NCBI GenBank assembly: GCA_030015575.1
Contig: CM057346.1
Coordinates: 565,570,315 to 565,634,314 of the forward strand
Direction of reading: 5' to 3'
Length of the DNA: 64,000 nucleotides
Origin: Agapanthus africanus
Lineage: Eukaryota > Streptophyta > Magnoliopsida > Asparagales > Amaryllidaceae
Below are positions 1 through 10,698 of this stretch, piece after piece. The position numbers and the translations under genes were made by a program. A model generated the notes under the pieces. It saw nothing but the letters and a program-made list of their open reading frames with translations. It was not told where the DNA came from and did not search any database. The first letter of the stretch is position 1; the number at the start of each line of letters is the position of its first letter.

Positions 1-2709
1 GCAAGAATAAGTATGATGCATTGGGGACATTCCTCGGCACCTCGCCTTCGAGATTGCGCCGGACCTTTCAGATAGCCTCTCCGGAGCAATTCCCCCTTTG
101 GCTGACCGTCAGCTAATAGCCCGTCTCCTAACTATCATATAGCTGATATTCCTCAGCTCACTTGCTCGCCTCCGAGCTATCCTATGTAAATCCCCAGCTT
201 CCGTATATTTATTTCTCGTATTTTTCAGATTTTTTCCTACAATTTTTACACATTTTAAAAATATTTTTATTATTTTATTATTACCTAATCTCTAAAACAA
301 ATCCTAAATTCTAAACCCAAACCGTAACCTACCCGACCTGACCCGCTCACAACACACTTCTTCTTCTCCCTCGTTCTCGCTTCTTTTCCTGCCAACGTCT
401 CTCCCCTTCTCGCTCATGCCCACGCCTGTTTCTCGCGCCCACCTCCGTGACGACCGCGCCCCGCCAACAACCTCCACCTGACTCGCGCGAGAGATGACCC
501 AGCCATCCACGTTCCCTCGCCTCCCCCAACGACTCTCTCCCTTCTCGCTCGCGCCGACGCCCCGCGGTGCCTGCTTCCTCAAAGGCCACGACGATCTCGA
601 CCCTTCGTTCGTCTCCCTTTACTTCACTCTCACTACGTTCTCTCTCTCTCCTCTCGATAATTCTCTCTCCCTCTCTCTTTAATTCTCTCTCTCACTGATC
701 CCTTCTCAAAAACCTCATCGGCCACTTCACCGCAACACCCCCATCTCCTTGCACCGAGACCCCCTCACAACTCTACCAAGCTTGCATCTTTCAAAACCTA
801 CCAAGCTCCTCACTCATCCTTCCTGCACCGAGCTCCACCGGACCCACCAACACTGCCAGCACCACACTTCCATTATCGAATCCTTCACCATCGATCTCGT
901 CGTTGTCTCCTCTCTTCACTCCATCGCACAACACCAAGCTTCACCACCATCTCCACTCTTCCTTCTCCAGAACCCACCGCCATCACCTTCACCGACCTCG
1001 TCTCCCCAACCACAACCACCTCACAGCACCACCAACCTCCCCGCTCCTCTCCTCCTCCGTCGATCTCATCAGCCAACACCGAGCTCCACCATCCCCACCC
1101 AACTCCTCTGCACACCGAACCCCCACGAATACAACCGACCATCACCGCCGTTGCATCCTCCGTCCTCACCGCCAAGCCATCGTCGCTGCTGTAGCCGTCA
1201 TCATTGCCTTTGTGATTAGCGATCATCGTTAGGCAAGTTCAAATACTTGCTACATGCTATAGTATATTCATTTCGGTTGCGTATCAAATGTTCATATAGG
1301 TTCTCAATGCAAAACATAAGCTAAAAACTCTCTTAAAATGACGGAACTTAGGAATAACGGATTACTCTAGTGATAATGAATATTGTGTTAAGAGTTGGCT
1401 CAAAAATACAGACCCTAACACCGTGAAATGCCATCTCCATTTAGATCTATCGAATCTGAAACCTTTCGTATCTGAAATTTGTGAAAATCGTAGTAAATTA
1501 TATACACACCGGAATGTGGTTTTCAAAAGCTTGTATCAAAGCCGACTCGACAACCTAAAACCCCATATAATTCATATTTTGTTTCTTTTTTCATAACGGT
1601 GACGGAAACTCTTCGGGAGTGCGGCTCTAGACTACAGTCCAGAGCAGCACTACTTGTCGACACTTGATTTGAAATGCTTTTACAACTTTGTGTGAAAATG
1701 GTATTATGCGGAATCCTATACCGTAGTGAATATAAATCTGTTAGCTAACCATAGGAAGTAGTTTCATTCATTTTTACCACCGTTTGCCATTTTAATTATA
1801 TTTTATATCATCAATACATCCCGCAGTCCCAAGCTGGGACAGAAAGTATATCCCAATCTTAAATAATACATAACTCTCAACATACAGCGGGTTTTGTCGA
1901 TCCGTCTGATGAATTGGAAACTTAAATGTTAAACCTAAATATTATCCAACTGTATTATCGCCTAATTATGAACCCAATATGGTGAAAACCGTGTTACGAA
2001 TTGGAATTTCAGTTCAGGAACTGAATTTCCAGCAGAGAACACTTAAAAAGAAATGACCGTAATTTATGAACCCGAAACCCGTTTGACTTAAAACAAATTT
2101 CGTTGATTTTCTGATTAAGTTTACTTCTTACCCCTTTTGTATCATTTTACTTAATTCTGAATGTACGATTTAATGTGATTTTTCTAAGTTCATAAGACGC
2201 GTAATAACTTGCATTGCATATGATTGTTTAGAGGTATAAATGCACATATTTACCCAACTGCGATATCTCCAGCGATAGTGAACGCTCTTATTAATTCTCA
2301 GTGTATAATGCATTGTCGAACGTGAATGGTATCAGTTTAGATGTGTCGAGCACGCCAGTAAAAGTGAATGATTCGTGATAATGAACAACACGGTGAATAA
2401 TGAATAAAGCAGTGTTATTGGTGCGTACTTGTACATAACTAGCCCATACTCATAGATAGTGAAATCTGGGAGGAAAGAGGAAATTGAAGTGGAAAGGAAC
2501 TTGTATTTAGCGAGGTCAGTGATTTAGAAGATAATCATTCGAACAACGACTCTTATATATACATTAGGTTTGGACCTAGCGGTCCAGCCGACAGGGTTAT
2601 GTCCCGGGCAACAGTGGACCGTAGTCTCGGATACGTACGAGACCCTCGTTCAACAAGATCATTCCTTTCCGCAACTCGATTTCAAAAGTGACTTAGAGAC
2701 CGATAGGGA
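1..2709 (+). repeat. Gypsy-type LTR fragment, 5' part, cut by copia E1
   Basis: No gene is visible here. When E1 and one copy of its target duplication are removed, this stretch runs straight into 12747-13232, which ends in an LTR-like terminus (GGCGTGACA). I therefore read it as part of a long gypsy-type LTR. Its left end is not seen and may lie outside the window. Bases 340-1230 are strongly C/T-rich and give long Pro/Ser/Leu-rich frames on both strands. A similar pyrimidine-rich block occurs inside the 4.4-kb LTR of E4 near 21990-22090, so I treat these frames as composition effects. Bases 1260-2700 are AT-rich with no frame of note. Orientation is inferred from the terminus. Confidence 0.5.
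2705..2709. repeat. Target site duplication AGGGA, left copy (E1)
   Basis: AGGGA directly precedes the TG terminus of the left E1 LTR and recurs at 12742-12746 directly after the CA terminus of the right LTR. A 5-bp duplication is the normal footprint of copia integrase and shows that E1 is complete from end to end. Confidence 0.93.
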
Positions 2710-4752
2710 TGTAAGTCCACGTTGCCCACCCCGGTACTTACGGGGAGGCGGAAAACATAATAAAAAACGGATTTTTAATGACTTAGGCAACATGGACCTT
2801 GCTTGTGAGGATCTTTACTAAACGAAAACTAGCTAAAGTAAACTAACAACTAACTAAGTTGTAGAAAGGTTATACCTTGAGCTCGAACTCCTTCTCTCCT
2901 TGCTCGTCGGAATGGTAGAAAGGCCTCACCTTGCTTGTCTTCTTCCGTCAAAGAAGGATCCACCCGAAAGCCTGGACCTTTAGCTTCAACTCCAAGCTAG
3001 GAGTAACTAGAGTGCAAGAAATGCTAAGACTTGAACCCTAGAAGTGAGTAGAGAAGATCAAGTGAAGGTTTTTCTCAAGCTTTTTTGTTTCTCAACACAT
3101 GAGAGGGAGAGAGCTTGAGGGAGAGGATGAGCAAGAGAGAGAAAAGATATGAGAGAATGAATTATTAGTGAGCCATTCTCACTAATATGTGTGTGATATT
3201 TTAATTAATAAATTAGCTAGAAAATTGTCATGGTTTAATCAAGAGGTGACCATTATCATTTCATTATTAATGCAAATTGCAAGGATCAAAGAGCATCTTC
3301 CAAATGAAATGATCATGGTCAAATTGTCAACTTGGTCAACAAGTCAATGAAGTCAAAATGTCAACAACAACAACCATGCACAATAATTAAGCTAATTATT
3401 AATTAACAATAATACACACAAAAACAATAGGGTTAATAAAATGACAATAGTCAATAACCCTAAACAAGGTCCTCTCCCTCAATCTCAAGCAACTGTGCAT
3501 ACGCACCCGCATTCGTGATCCGAGGAACACGAACACAATGAGAAAAACCAATCTCAAATCATATACTAGGATCCGGCTTAAACCAAAGCCCGCTAGTATA
3601 AACTGTCCGGACAGCAAACGTGCACAAGTGCGCGGATGCGAACGAACCCTGTCGCAAAACCATGCGACCTCTACTCATTTTGCCTAAAGGCGAATAGCTC
3701 TCTGTGTGGGACTCTAAAGACTCGACACTACGCTGGCAGTGGGTTTAACCACAGACCGCAAGCGGCACTAGCTGTACGTAACGGTCCCCAGGTAGATGTC
3801 GATAAGAAGACTGACGAGGTGAACCCCATCTGCACTCCTGCTGAGCCTGTATGTGACAATCTCCGTACAGTCCGGTCTGTTCGTCTGATACCTCGCATGG
3901 CGGGCCAAGGGGGGCGGTGAACGTCAGTCCCCTAATAGCGGTACAAGTCGTGTCGGAGTGTAGCCCAGAACATCCTGAGATAACACTGGAAGCCTACCAG
4001 TATATCTCGCTTGCCCTGACCAGGGACTACTCGTGTAATGGCTCTCCTGGACACAGCGCGATGTCAACCCCCAATACCGGGAGAGACGAATCCTGTCTAA
4101 CCGTCACTGCCTCCAAGTGCTTCGGGACTGCACCCAAAAACTACCTGTTTGCACGACTCCTCTGAGCCGTGGTAGGGTAGTAATCAAAGTGCAGTGGGAA
4201 CACACTCGAGGCGAAGTGACAGTGTCAAGTCAGCGGACTAAGCTGTACTCATGTCACCTGGGAACTGATAACTGACGATAGGTATATTACCAACCAACAG
4301 TTCCCGACGAGTCCTGTCCAGTGTACTCGTAACCTAACGAGCACCCGCATACTATCTCAAGTACGACGTACTAACGGCTGTGGGACAGACCGTCTCCCAC
4401 ACTGGGATGAGAAGCGTATACGCTAGTCTACTCCGGAGTATCGATGCCCTGTCTCGATAGTCCAACGACCAGGGACCTGTATAAGGATGTGCTTATAGAT
4501 TACCCAGCTCCCACGAGTGCGAGCGCCATCACAACGCTGGTAATCAAGCAAAGATCCTAAGGGCTCTACTAATATGTATACCAGCAATATGTTAAAAGAA
4601 ACACATGCACATATTAAAGCAGAGAAAAACCAAGTAGCATACTACCATTTCGAGCAAGATTGTATATACAACTGTGAATATCCCAAGCTTCCATTAAGTA
4701 ATATACAAACTAGTATGATACAGTAATGGCCTCTAGGGCATATACACTAACA
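2710..4752 (-). repeat. 3' LTR of copia E1
   Basis: On + coordinates it runs from TG at 2710 to CA at 4752, 2043 bp, the same length as the partner at 10699-12741. It is the downstream LTR of a minus-strand element because the polypurine tract adjoins it at 4753-4764. Small frames inside it (3399-4165) occur in both LTRs and have no recognisable product. Confidence 0.95.
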
Positions 4753-4764
4753 ATCTCCCACTTG
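4753..4764 (-). other. Polypurine tract of E1
   Basis: On the minus strand this reads CAAGTGGGAGAT and directly abuts the 3' LTR. The identical 12 bases sit in the same place in E2 (51307-51318). This tract primes plus-strand DNA synthesis. Confidence 0.9.
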
Positions 4765-4766
4765 CA

Positions 4767-6443
4767 CTAAGGCCATGTACTGGCGTATCGAAGACCTATC
4801 ATCTCGATCAGCCGCTCGAACTGAGTCTGGGGCAAGGCCTTGGTGAATGGATCTGCTGTGTTATCCTCTGATGCAACTCTCCGGACCTCGATCTCCTGGC
4901 GATCCACAATCTCCCTGATCAGGTGATACCGCCTTAAGATGTGTCTGGATTTCTGATAGGACCTGGGTTCCTTCGCTAAAGCTATAGCCCCGTTGTTGTC
5001 GCAATACAGAGGTATTGGGTCAACAATGGACGGAACCACCTGAAGTTCTTTCAAGAACTTCCTCATCCAGACAGCTTCTTTTGCGGCATCAGATGCAGCG
5101 ATGTATTCCGCTTCCATAGTCGAGTCAGCAACGGTTTCCTGTTTGGAGCTCTTCCAACACACCGCCCCTCCATTGAGGGTAAAGACAAAACCCGACATGG
5201 ACTTGGAATCATCCTTGTCACTCTGGAAGCTGGAGTCAGCAAAGGCCTCAATCTGCAGGTCTTTTCCGCCATACACCAAGAACATCTCCTTAGTCCTTCT
5301 CAGGTACTTGAGAATGTTCTTTACTGCTATCCAATGTTTCTCCCCAGGGTTTGACTGATACCTGCTTACCACACTCAGTGCATAAGCCACATCCGGTCTG
5401 GTACACAACATCGCATACATTATAGAGCCTACCGCAGAAGCGTAGGGTATAATAGACATGCGATCCCTCTCCAAATCAGTCTTGGGAGACATCTCTTTGG
5501 AGAGGGTGATCCCGTGACAAGCCGGTAGATTACCGCGCTTGGAATCTTCCATACTGAATCTCTTCAGTATGGTGTCGATGTACCTGGACTGTGAGAGTCC
5601 TAATATCCTCTTGGATCTGTCACGGTAGATCCGGATACCCAGAATGTATGAGGCATCACCCGGGTCTTTCATGGAGAACCTGTGTGACAAGAACCCCTTG
5701 ACAGATTGTAGCATAGGAATGTCATTTCCTATTAAGAGAATGTCATCCACGTATAAAACGAGGAATACTACAGTTCTCGCTACAAATCTACTATAGATGC
5801 ATGGTTCATCTGGATTTTTGATAAAGCCAAATTCTTTGACCGTCTCATCAAAACAGATGTTCCAACTCCGCGATGCCTGCTTGAGTCCATAAATGGACTT
5901 GAGCAACTTGCACACCTTTCCGCTGCTCCCACCCTGAATGAAACCCTCTGGCTGGTCCATATAGACACACTCCTCTAAATGACCATTTAGAAAAGCTGTC
6001 TTTACGTCCATCTGCCAAATCTCATAATCGTGGAAAGCAGCGATGGCAAGAAGGATCCGAATGGATTTCAGCATAGCTACTGGAGAAAAGGTTTCGTCAT
6101 AGTCCAAACCAGGTCGCTGACGAAAACCCTTTGCTACCAGTCTAGCTTTATAGGTCTCAACCTGTCCATCTACACCAATCTTCCTTTTGAAGATCCACTT
6201 GCATCCTACGGGTTTTATCCCGTCTGGAGCAATGTCCAACGTCCATACTTTGTTGGTGTACATGGACTCCATCTCGGTCCGCATTGCATCCAGCCATTTT
6301 ACCGAGTCGACGCTCTGAATGGCTTGCTGGAAGCTAGTAGGCTCATCGCAATCTAGGATGCAGTCTTCTCTATTCCCGTCAATGAGAAAACCGTAGTATC
6401 TCTCGGACGGATGAGACTGCCTACTACTCCTGCGGAGTGGCAT
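4767..6443 (-). CDS. Copia Pol C-terminal part: reverse transcriptase and RNase H
   Basis: This 558-codon open frame encodes the reverse transcriptase and RNase H of copia Pol. The RT begins near residue 45. The YVDD active-site box is at residues 231-234 (bases 5742-5753). RNase H starts near residue 400, with its first acidic residue in FADSSF (about D403), followed by the MEAEYIAA segment and the CDNNGAIAL segment. The frame ends three codons from the polypurine tract, the normal position in copia elements. It is in the same frame as the integrase upstream and separated from it by one TAG at 6453-6455, so the listed ATG is only the first Met after that stop and not a real start. The product would be the enzyme that copies element RNA into DNA in the virus-like particle. 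Confidence 0.93.
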   Translation of the reverse strand: MPLRRSSRQSHPSERYYGFLIDGNREDCILDCDEPTSFQQAIQSVDSVKWLDAMRTEMESMYTNKVWTLDIAPDGIKPVGCKWIFKRKIGVDGQVETYKARLVAKGFRQRPGLDYDETFSPVAMLKSIRILLAIAAFHDYEIWQMDVKTAFLNGHLEECVYMDQPEGFIQGGSSGKVCKLLKSIYGLKQASRSWNICFDETVKEFGFIKNPDEPCIYSRFVARTVVFLVLYVDDILLIGNDIPMLQSVKGFLSHRFSMKDPGDASYILGIRIYRDRSKRILGLSQSRYIDTILKRFSMEDSKRGNLPACHGITLSKEMSPKTDLERDRMSIIPYASAVGSIMYAMLCTRPDVAYALSVVSRYQSNPGEKHWIAVKNILKYLRRTKEMFLVYGGKDLQIEAFADSSFQSDKDDSKSMSGFVFTLNGGAVCWKSSKQETVADSTMEAEYIAASDAAKEAVWMRKFLKELQVVPSIVDPIPLYCDNNGAIALAKEPRSYQKSRHILRRYHLIREIVDRQEIEVRRVASEDNTADPFTKALPQTQFERLIEMIGLRYASTWP

Positions 6444-6452
6444 AGGAATGTC

Positions 6453-7781
6453 CTATTCTTTCGAACCTTCTGGTTCCTCTAAGCTTTCAGTAATGGTTTG
6501 TGGTTCTAAAATTTCTTCCAGTTCTACTGCGCTCCCGCTTATCTGATTTTCTAAAAACTCAGTTTCCAAGAAGCGGGCATGACGAGAAACAAGGACTTTT
6601 TGCTCCTCTGCGTAATAGAAGAGATACCCCTTGGAGTTCTTTTGGTATCCCACAAACTTGCACTGTACTGAGCGTGCCTCGAGCTTGTCCGCATGCTGCT
6701 TTTTTACAAAAGCTGGACATCCCCATGTCTTAAAGGATTTAAGACAGGGTTTCTTCCCACTCCACATCTGATATGGTGTGGTAGGCACTGTTTTAGTAGG
6801 AACTTGGTTCAAGAGATGTGCAGCTGTTTCCAGTGCATAACCCCAGAAAGATCGCGGTAACTCAGCCTTACTCATCATGGACCGTACCATATCCAATAGG
6901 GTTCGGTTCCGTCTCTCCGATACACCGTTGTGTTGCGGAGTGTATGGAGGAGTAAGCTGAGAGAGAATTCCGTTCTCTTTTAAATAATTCAGGAACTCGG
7001 CACTTAAGTATTCTCCACCTCGATCCGATCTTAGAATCTTGATACTTTTGCCGGTTTGTTTTTCTACCTCATTCTTATATTCCTGGAACTTATCAAAAGC
7101 TTCGGATTTATGCTTCATTAAGAAGATGTGTCCGAATCTTGAGAAATCATCCGTAAAAGTAATGAAGTAAGAAAAACCGTTTCGCGCATGTGTAGATATT
7201 GGACCGCACACGTCGCTGTGTACGAGTCCCAAGAGCTCGCTCGCTCTTTCTCCGTGTCCAGTGAACGGAGCCTTTGTCATCTTTCCTTTGAGACAGGATT
7301 GACAAGTTGCATACGATTGATATTCGAACGGATCCAAATATCCTTCAGTATGTAACTTAGTCAATCTTCTCTCATTGATGTGACCCAGTCTACAATGCCA
7401 TAAGAAAGTTTTATTAACTTCTGGAGACTTTCTTTTGTGTGTATTCTGGATATTGAAAACCTGCGGTTGGTTTAAAACGTATATACCGTTGTTCAATGTA
7501 CCTGACCCAATCAAAACTTGATTAAGGTGAATGTTCACTACATTACTTACAAATGCAAATTCATAACCTTCTTTAGATAATAAAGATACAGATATGATAT
7601 TACAGGTTGCATTTGGTACATAATAACAACTACGCAAAACCAAAAAGTGTCCATCTGATAATCCCAGGTGATAGTCCCCCACGGCCTCAGCATCCATGCT
7701 AGCACCGTTCGCAACTCTGAGGGTCATGTCACCTGCCTTCAAAACTCTACGCTTTCTCAACGCCTGAAGCTGAAGCTGCAA
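6453..7781 (-). CDS. Copia Pol N-terminal part: post-protease segment and integrase
   Basis: This 442-codon frame begins inside the region that normally follows the protease (the LRVANGAS segment). It continues into the integrase zinc-binding motif H129, H134, C160, C163 and the catalytic core D190, D253, E289, with the expected 35 residues between the last two. It ends in an acidic Glu-rich tail and a TAG at 6453-6455, then stays open in the same frame into RT. The one-base-wide readings near 7747-7781 overlap the end of gag in another frame. The Asp-Ser/Thr-Gly active site of the protease, which should lie just upstream, is absent. The start shown is not a true start. The product would insert element DNA into the chromosome. 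Confidence 0.9.
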   Translation of the reverse strand: MQLQLQALRKRRVLKAGDMTLRVANGASMDAEAVGDYHLGLSDGHFLVLRSCYYVPNATCNIISVSLLSKEGYEFAFVSNVVNIHLNQVLIGSGTLNNGIYVLNQPQVFNIQNTHKRKSPEVNKTFLWHCRLGHINERRLTKLHTEGYLDPFEYQSYATCQSCLKGKMTKAPFTGHGERASELLGLVHSDVCGPISTHARNGFSYFITFTDDFSRFGHIFLMKHKSEAFDKFQEYKNEVEKQTGKSIKILRSDRGGEYLSAEFLNYLKENGILSQLTPPYTPQHNGVSERRNRTLLDMVRSMMSKAELPRSFWGYALETAAHLLNQVPTKTVPTTPYQMWSGKKPCLKSFKTWGCPAFVKKQHADKLEARSVQCKFVGYQKNSKGYLFYYAEEQKVLVSRHARFLETEFLENQISGSAVELEEILEPQTITESLEEPEGSKE

Positions 7782-8367
7782 CTCGCTTCAAATCCTGTGT
7801 TCTGGCTTTCCAAGCCTTGCAATCCTGTTTCCAGTGACCACTTTTGTGACAATAGAAGCATTCTTCCTTCCCCACCATCTTCCCCGCTACTTTTGTTGCT
7901 TTACCCTTTCCCTTCGTATCTACTTTACCGACACCGCCTCTTGGTTTGGCGGGGGCTTTCTTCTTCTTGCCCTTGGCTTTCGCCCTGGACCTAGAAGAGG
8001 AAGATCCTCCTACAAACAAAGTGGATGTCTCCCTACCCTTCTGTAGGGTGCCCTCAGCAGTCCTCAACATGTTCAGAAGTTCGGCAAGTTCAACCTCCTT
8101 TCCTTGCATGTTGAAGTTAAGAATGAACTGGGCGTTAGTGGAAGGAAGGGACTGGAGAATCAAATCGGTATAGAGTTCATTCTCCAACGTGGTCCCAAGG
8201 TCCGCGAGCTCCTCTATGTAGCCGATCATCTTAAGCACGTGGTCCGCTACCGATGATCCGACGGCCAACCTTGCCGAAAAAAGCTTCTTCGACACTTCGT
8301 ATCTAGCGATACGAGACTGCTCCCCATACAGTTCTTTTGTATGGAGAAATATGGACTCTAGGTCCAT
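7747..8367 (-). pseudogene. Copia Gag, C-terminal part with zinc knuckle
   Basis: This 206-codon frame continues gag. Residues 1-110 are the helical capsid-like part of UBN2-type copia Gag. A basic Lys/Arg/Gly-rich linker follows at about 125-165, then a CX2CX4HX4C zinc knuckle at C170, C173, H178, C183, which in this family binds the element RNA. It ends at a TAG (7747-7749) about 23 residues after the knuckle. It is in the same frame as the gag start at 8643, separated by a single TAG at 8383-8385. The downstream integrase frame is shifted by one base. Confidence 0.88.
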
Positions 8368-8382
8368 ATTCTCGTGCCTCCT

Positions 8383-8643
8383 CTAATGTTCGTTGTCCAT
8401 CGAGGCTAGTACGAGGCATCTGGCCCTCGCGCAATCTATCTCCCATGTCTTACGGATTTCTACATCCGCGACGCTGGAGGTGGGACCTGGGACAGGGGGA
8501 GCTTTGGTGGTAAGTATATATCCCAGCTTGTCATAAGTGATCGCCATCTTGACATTCCTGAGCCAATCTTTGTAGTTTGACCCTGTCAATATATTTTTAT
8601 CTAACAGTAACTTAAGTCCGGTCATGTTGAATGGTCGCTGCAA
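8383..8643 (-). pseudogene. Copia Gag, N-terminal part
   Basis: The first 86 codons of gag. The start is a Met followed by a short stretch ending in LTGSNYKDWL, the conserved N-terminal signature of copia Gag, then a segment rich in Trp and charged residues. A TAG at 8383-8385 ends it, and the rest of gag resumes in the same frame at 8367. The stop sits where the family usually has a Gln, so one base change (CAG to TAG) would explain it. The leader immediately upstream (TTTCTTTTCTCTCTC) also occurs in E2 near 48235. Confidence 0.85.
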
Positions 8644-10685
8644 TTAGGAGAGAGAAAAGAAACACTTTAGCATGATGCTCTTGCAAGTTTAGAGTGGTTT
8701 TTAGTTTGTCTAAACTGGATGGCTCCCACTGTTTCTCGAATCCCTTCTCAAACCATAAAGAAAAGGATTAGCCGGGATCATTCTCACCGTACAATACTTG
8801 CTTAACCGTTCAGCCAGGCCAGTGTCGGTACTTCGAGGGAGGTTTTCCAACGCTTTCGCGAAGTTCCTTAATTAAGTAACCTCTTTTCCCTGTGGGCGTA
8901 GCCCCGCTAACACCTTTCTAGGCACCTACTAGGTTTATAGCATTGATCGTTAAGTGAGAGTTTTCCCGAGGAGTAGCATATACTCACAGTAGGATCGGGA
9001 TCCAAATATCATCGCGTGATAAAACCGAAGGAATCCTACCAGAATCATCAAACTCCAAATGGTATGCAACGCTAGCAAGTTTCAGTACTTATGAAACTCC
9101 CGATGTGGATTTTTGCCCCATGCTCTTATGACCTTGGCGTGAGGTCAAAATGTCATAAGTCACATGTCAAGTTCTTCCCATCATTATCCTGGTTAATTTG
9201 AACCCACCCGTACCTACCCTTGACGTAGGCCAAAATGGCAGTACGACTGTCTCAAATCAACGCATTCTATCTATGCAACGGATAAATATCCGGCAGCTAC
9301 CAATCACTATGCCTTGGCGTGAGGTCAAAATACATAGCTTGAATACTACCGAATATTTAACCGAAATGATGGAGGGCTACGGATGGTTTTGGCGAAACCG
9401 TGAACGTAGTGAACTTGATATAATCGATGGAACGAGATAGCTTTTAAAAGGAGTGGTTCAAGCTCCGCGTTTAAAAGTTTAGTTTTGAAAAGAACCGAGT
9501 GGTTTTCAAAGTGTTCCAATCGACTTTTACTTGGTTTATTTCTTGCATTAGTTCTTTTAATGCGTCCCATCATTTAATCCTACCATTGCAGAAAACAACC
9601 AAAATATGACGTACGCTTATGCCATTCGCATTCGCCACGGGGCCCCGTCATCACCCGTTAGGTTACTTAACTAACGACAGAGCGGGGGCTGGGCTAGCGC
9701 GGCTGTAAAACATAAGCAACGCCTAAATAGTTATTATATATAAATATATAGCAATGATAGACATTACAGATCACAGATGAATACATTGGATATACTAGGA
9801 ATCCGCAATGCGTTCGAGCCTGCAACGCAAAGCGGATTACACGGTCGCGGTGAATAGCCAATACCCCACCCAAGACCCCTACGGATGCGGCAAACTACCC
9901 GCCAAGCACCCGAAGCGAAGCAACCTCCCTCACCACCGTGAGTAGGCCACTCGGCGATTTGAGATACCCGGTAGTTTGTGCACCCCTCCATGGGTCTATC
10001 CTAGGAGCAAAAACAGTAAAAAGAATTATACAATGACGGCTACAACCCCGACCCGGTTGTGCGGCCATACAAAGAATATTATTACATCAATTTACATGTT
10101 ACAAATGAATGAAAGAAAAACAACGCTCATCTCACATTCACCCCGGCCATTCACCCGCGACAATCCAATCCATTCATATCCACAAACCAATAACAATCAC
10201 AGATCATGTATAACCCCGACTAATCGTCTTATAGCAATTAGCCGACGTTCAATACATGCAAGCATTACAGATATAACCGATGTAGTTAAAGTGTAGTGAA
10301 GCTCCGAAAAATACGGATTTATAGGCCCCCAAAAGTAAATTTTAGTTCTGGAAAATCTGGGCATATATAATATATCATAAAAATCCCAAAATCAACACAG
10401 ACACACACTGCACGAAAAACGATGCAGAGAAGACGACAAACCGCGGCGCTTCCGCGGCACATGCCTACCTCGTGCCGCGGAAGGGCGGCGGTTTGAACGA
10501 ATCACTGCACCGTTTTTCATGGGTGTTCATAAAAAACCCTGAGCCGAATTTACAAATGTAAAGTTTTTCATTTAGAGCAGAAAAAATTTTAACAGAAACT
10601 AGGGTTTTTCAAAAGTTTGGTTTTTGGATTTTCGGTTTCGAAACTTCGTTACACTTCACTACCTAGCTAGTTTGAGTTTAGTTAG
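8644..10685 (-). other. Untranslated leader of copia E1
   Basis: About 2 kb between primer site and gag with no supported gene. Blocks of it align with the E2 leader on the opposite strand, for example 9644-9690 with 47170-47220 and the stretch around 9340-9400 with 47690-47760. The small frames in it are therefore noncoding leader. It contains a GC-rich stem-loop at 10414-10518. Confidence 0.8.
10414..10518 (-). ncRNA. Predicted leader stem-loop of E1
   Basis: Outer arms are 10414-10427 and 10505-10518, complementary at 13 of 14 positions. An inner perfect 12-bp stem pairs 10449-10460 with 10472-10483, and AAACCGC/GCGGTTT arms lie between. It starts 168 nt after the primer site. E2 has a stem-loop of similar size at the same distance. 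A packaging, dimerisation or translation signal is possible. The function is inference. Confidence 0.55.
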
Positions 10686-10697
10686 GCTCTGATACCA
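10686..10697 (-). other. Primer-binding site of E1
   Basis: Minus strand reads TGGTATCAGAGC, complementary to the 3' end of plant initiator-Met tRNA, one base after the 5' LTR end at 10699. Confidence 0.93.
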
Positions 10698-10698
10698 C

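Noticed and set aside
749..1232. Pro/Ser-rich frames on both strands as a cell-wall or signalling protein gene
   Set aside because: The sequence is plainly C/T-rich, overlapping frames on both strands are equally long, and a similar block occurs in the E4 LTR.
3636..4165. Small frames in the copia LTRs (also at 11625-12154, 44387-45237, 51900-52750) as conserved genes
   Set aside because: They are duplicated only because they lie in LTR pairs, and no domain or codon pattern supports coding.
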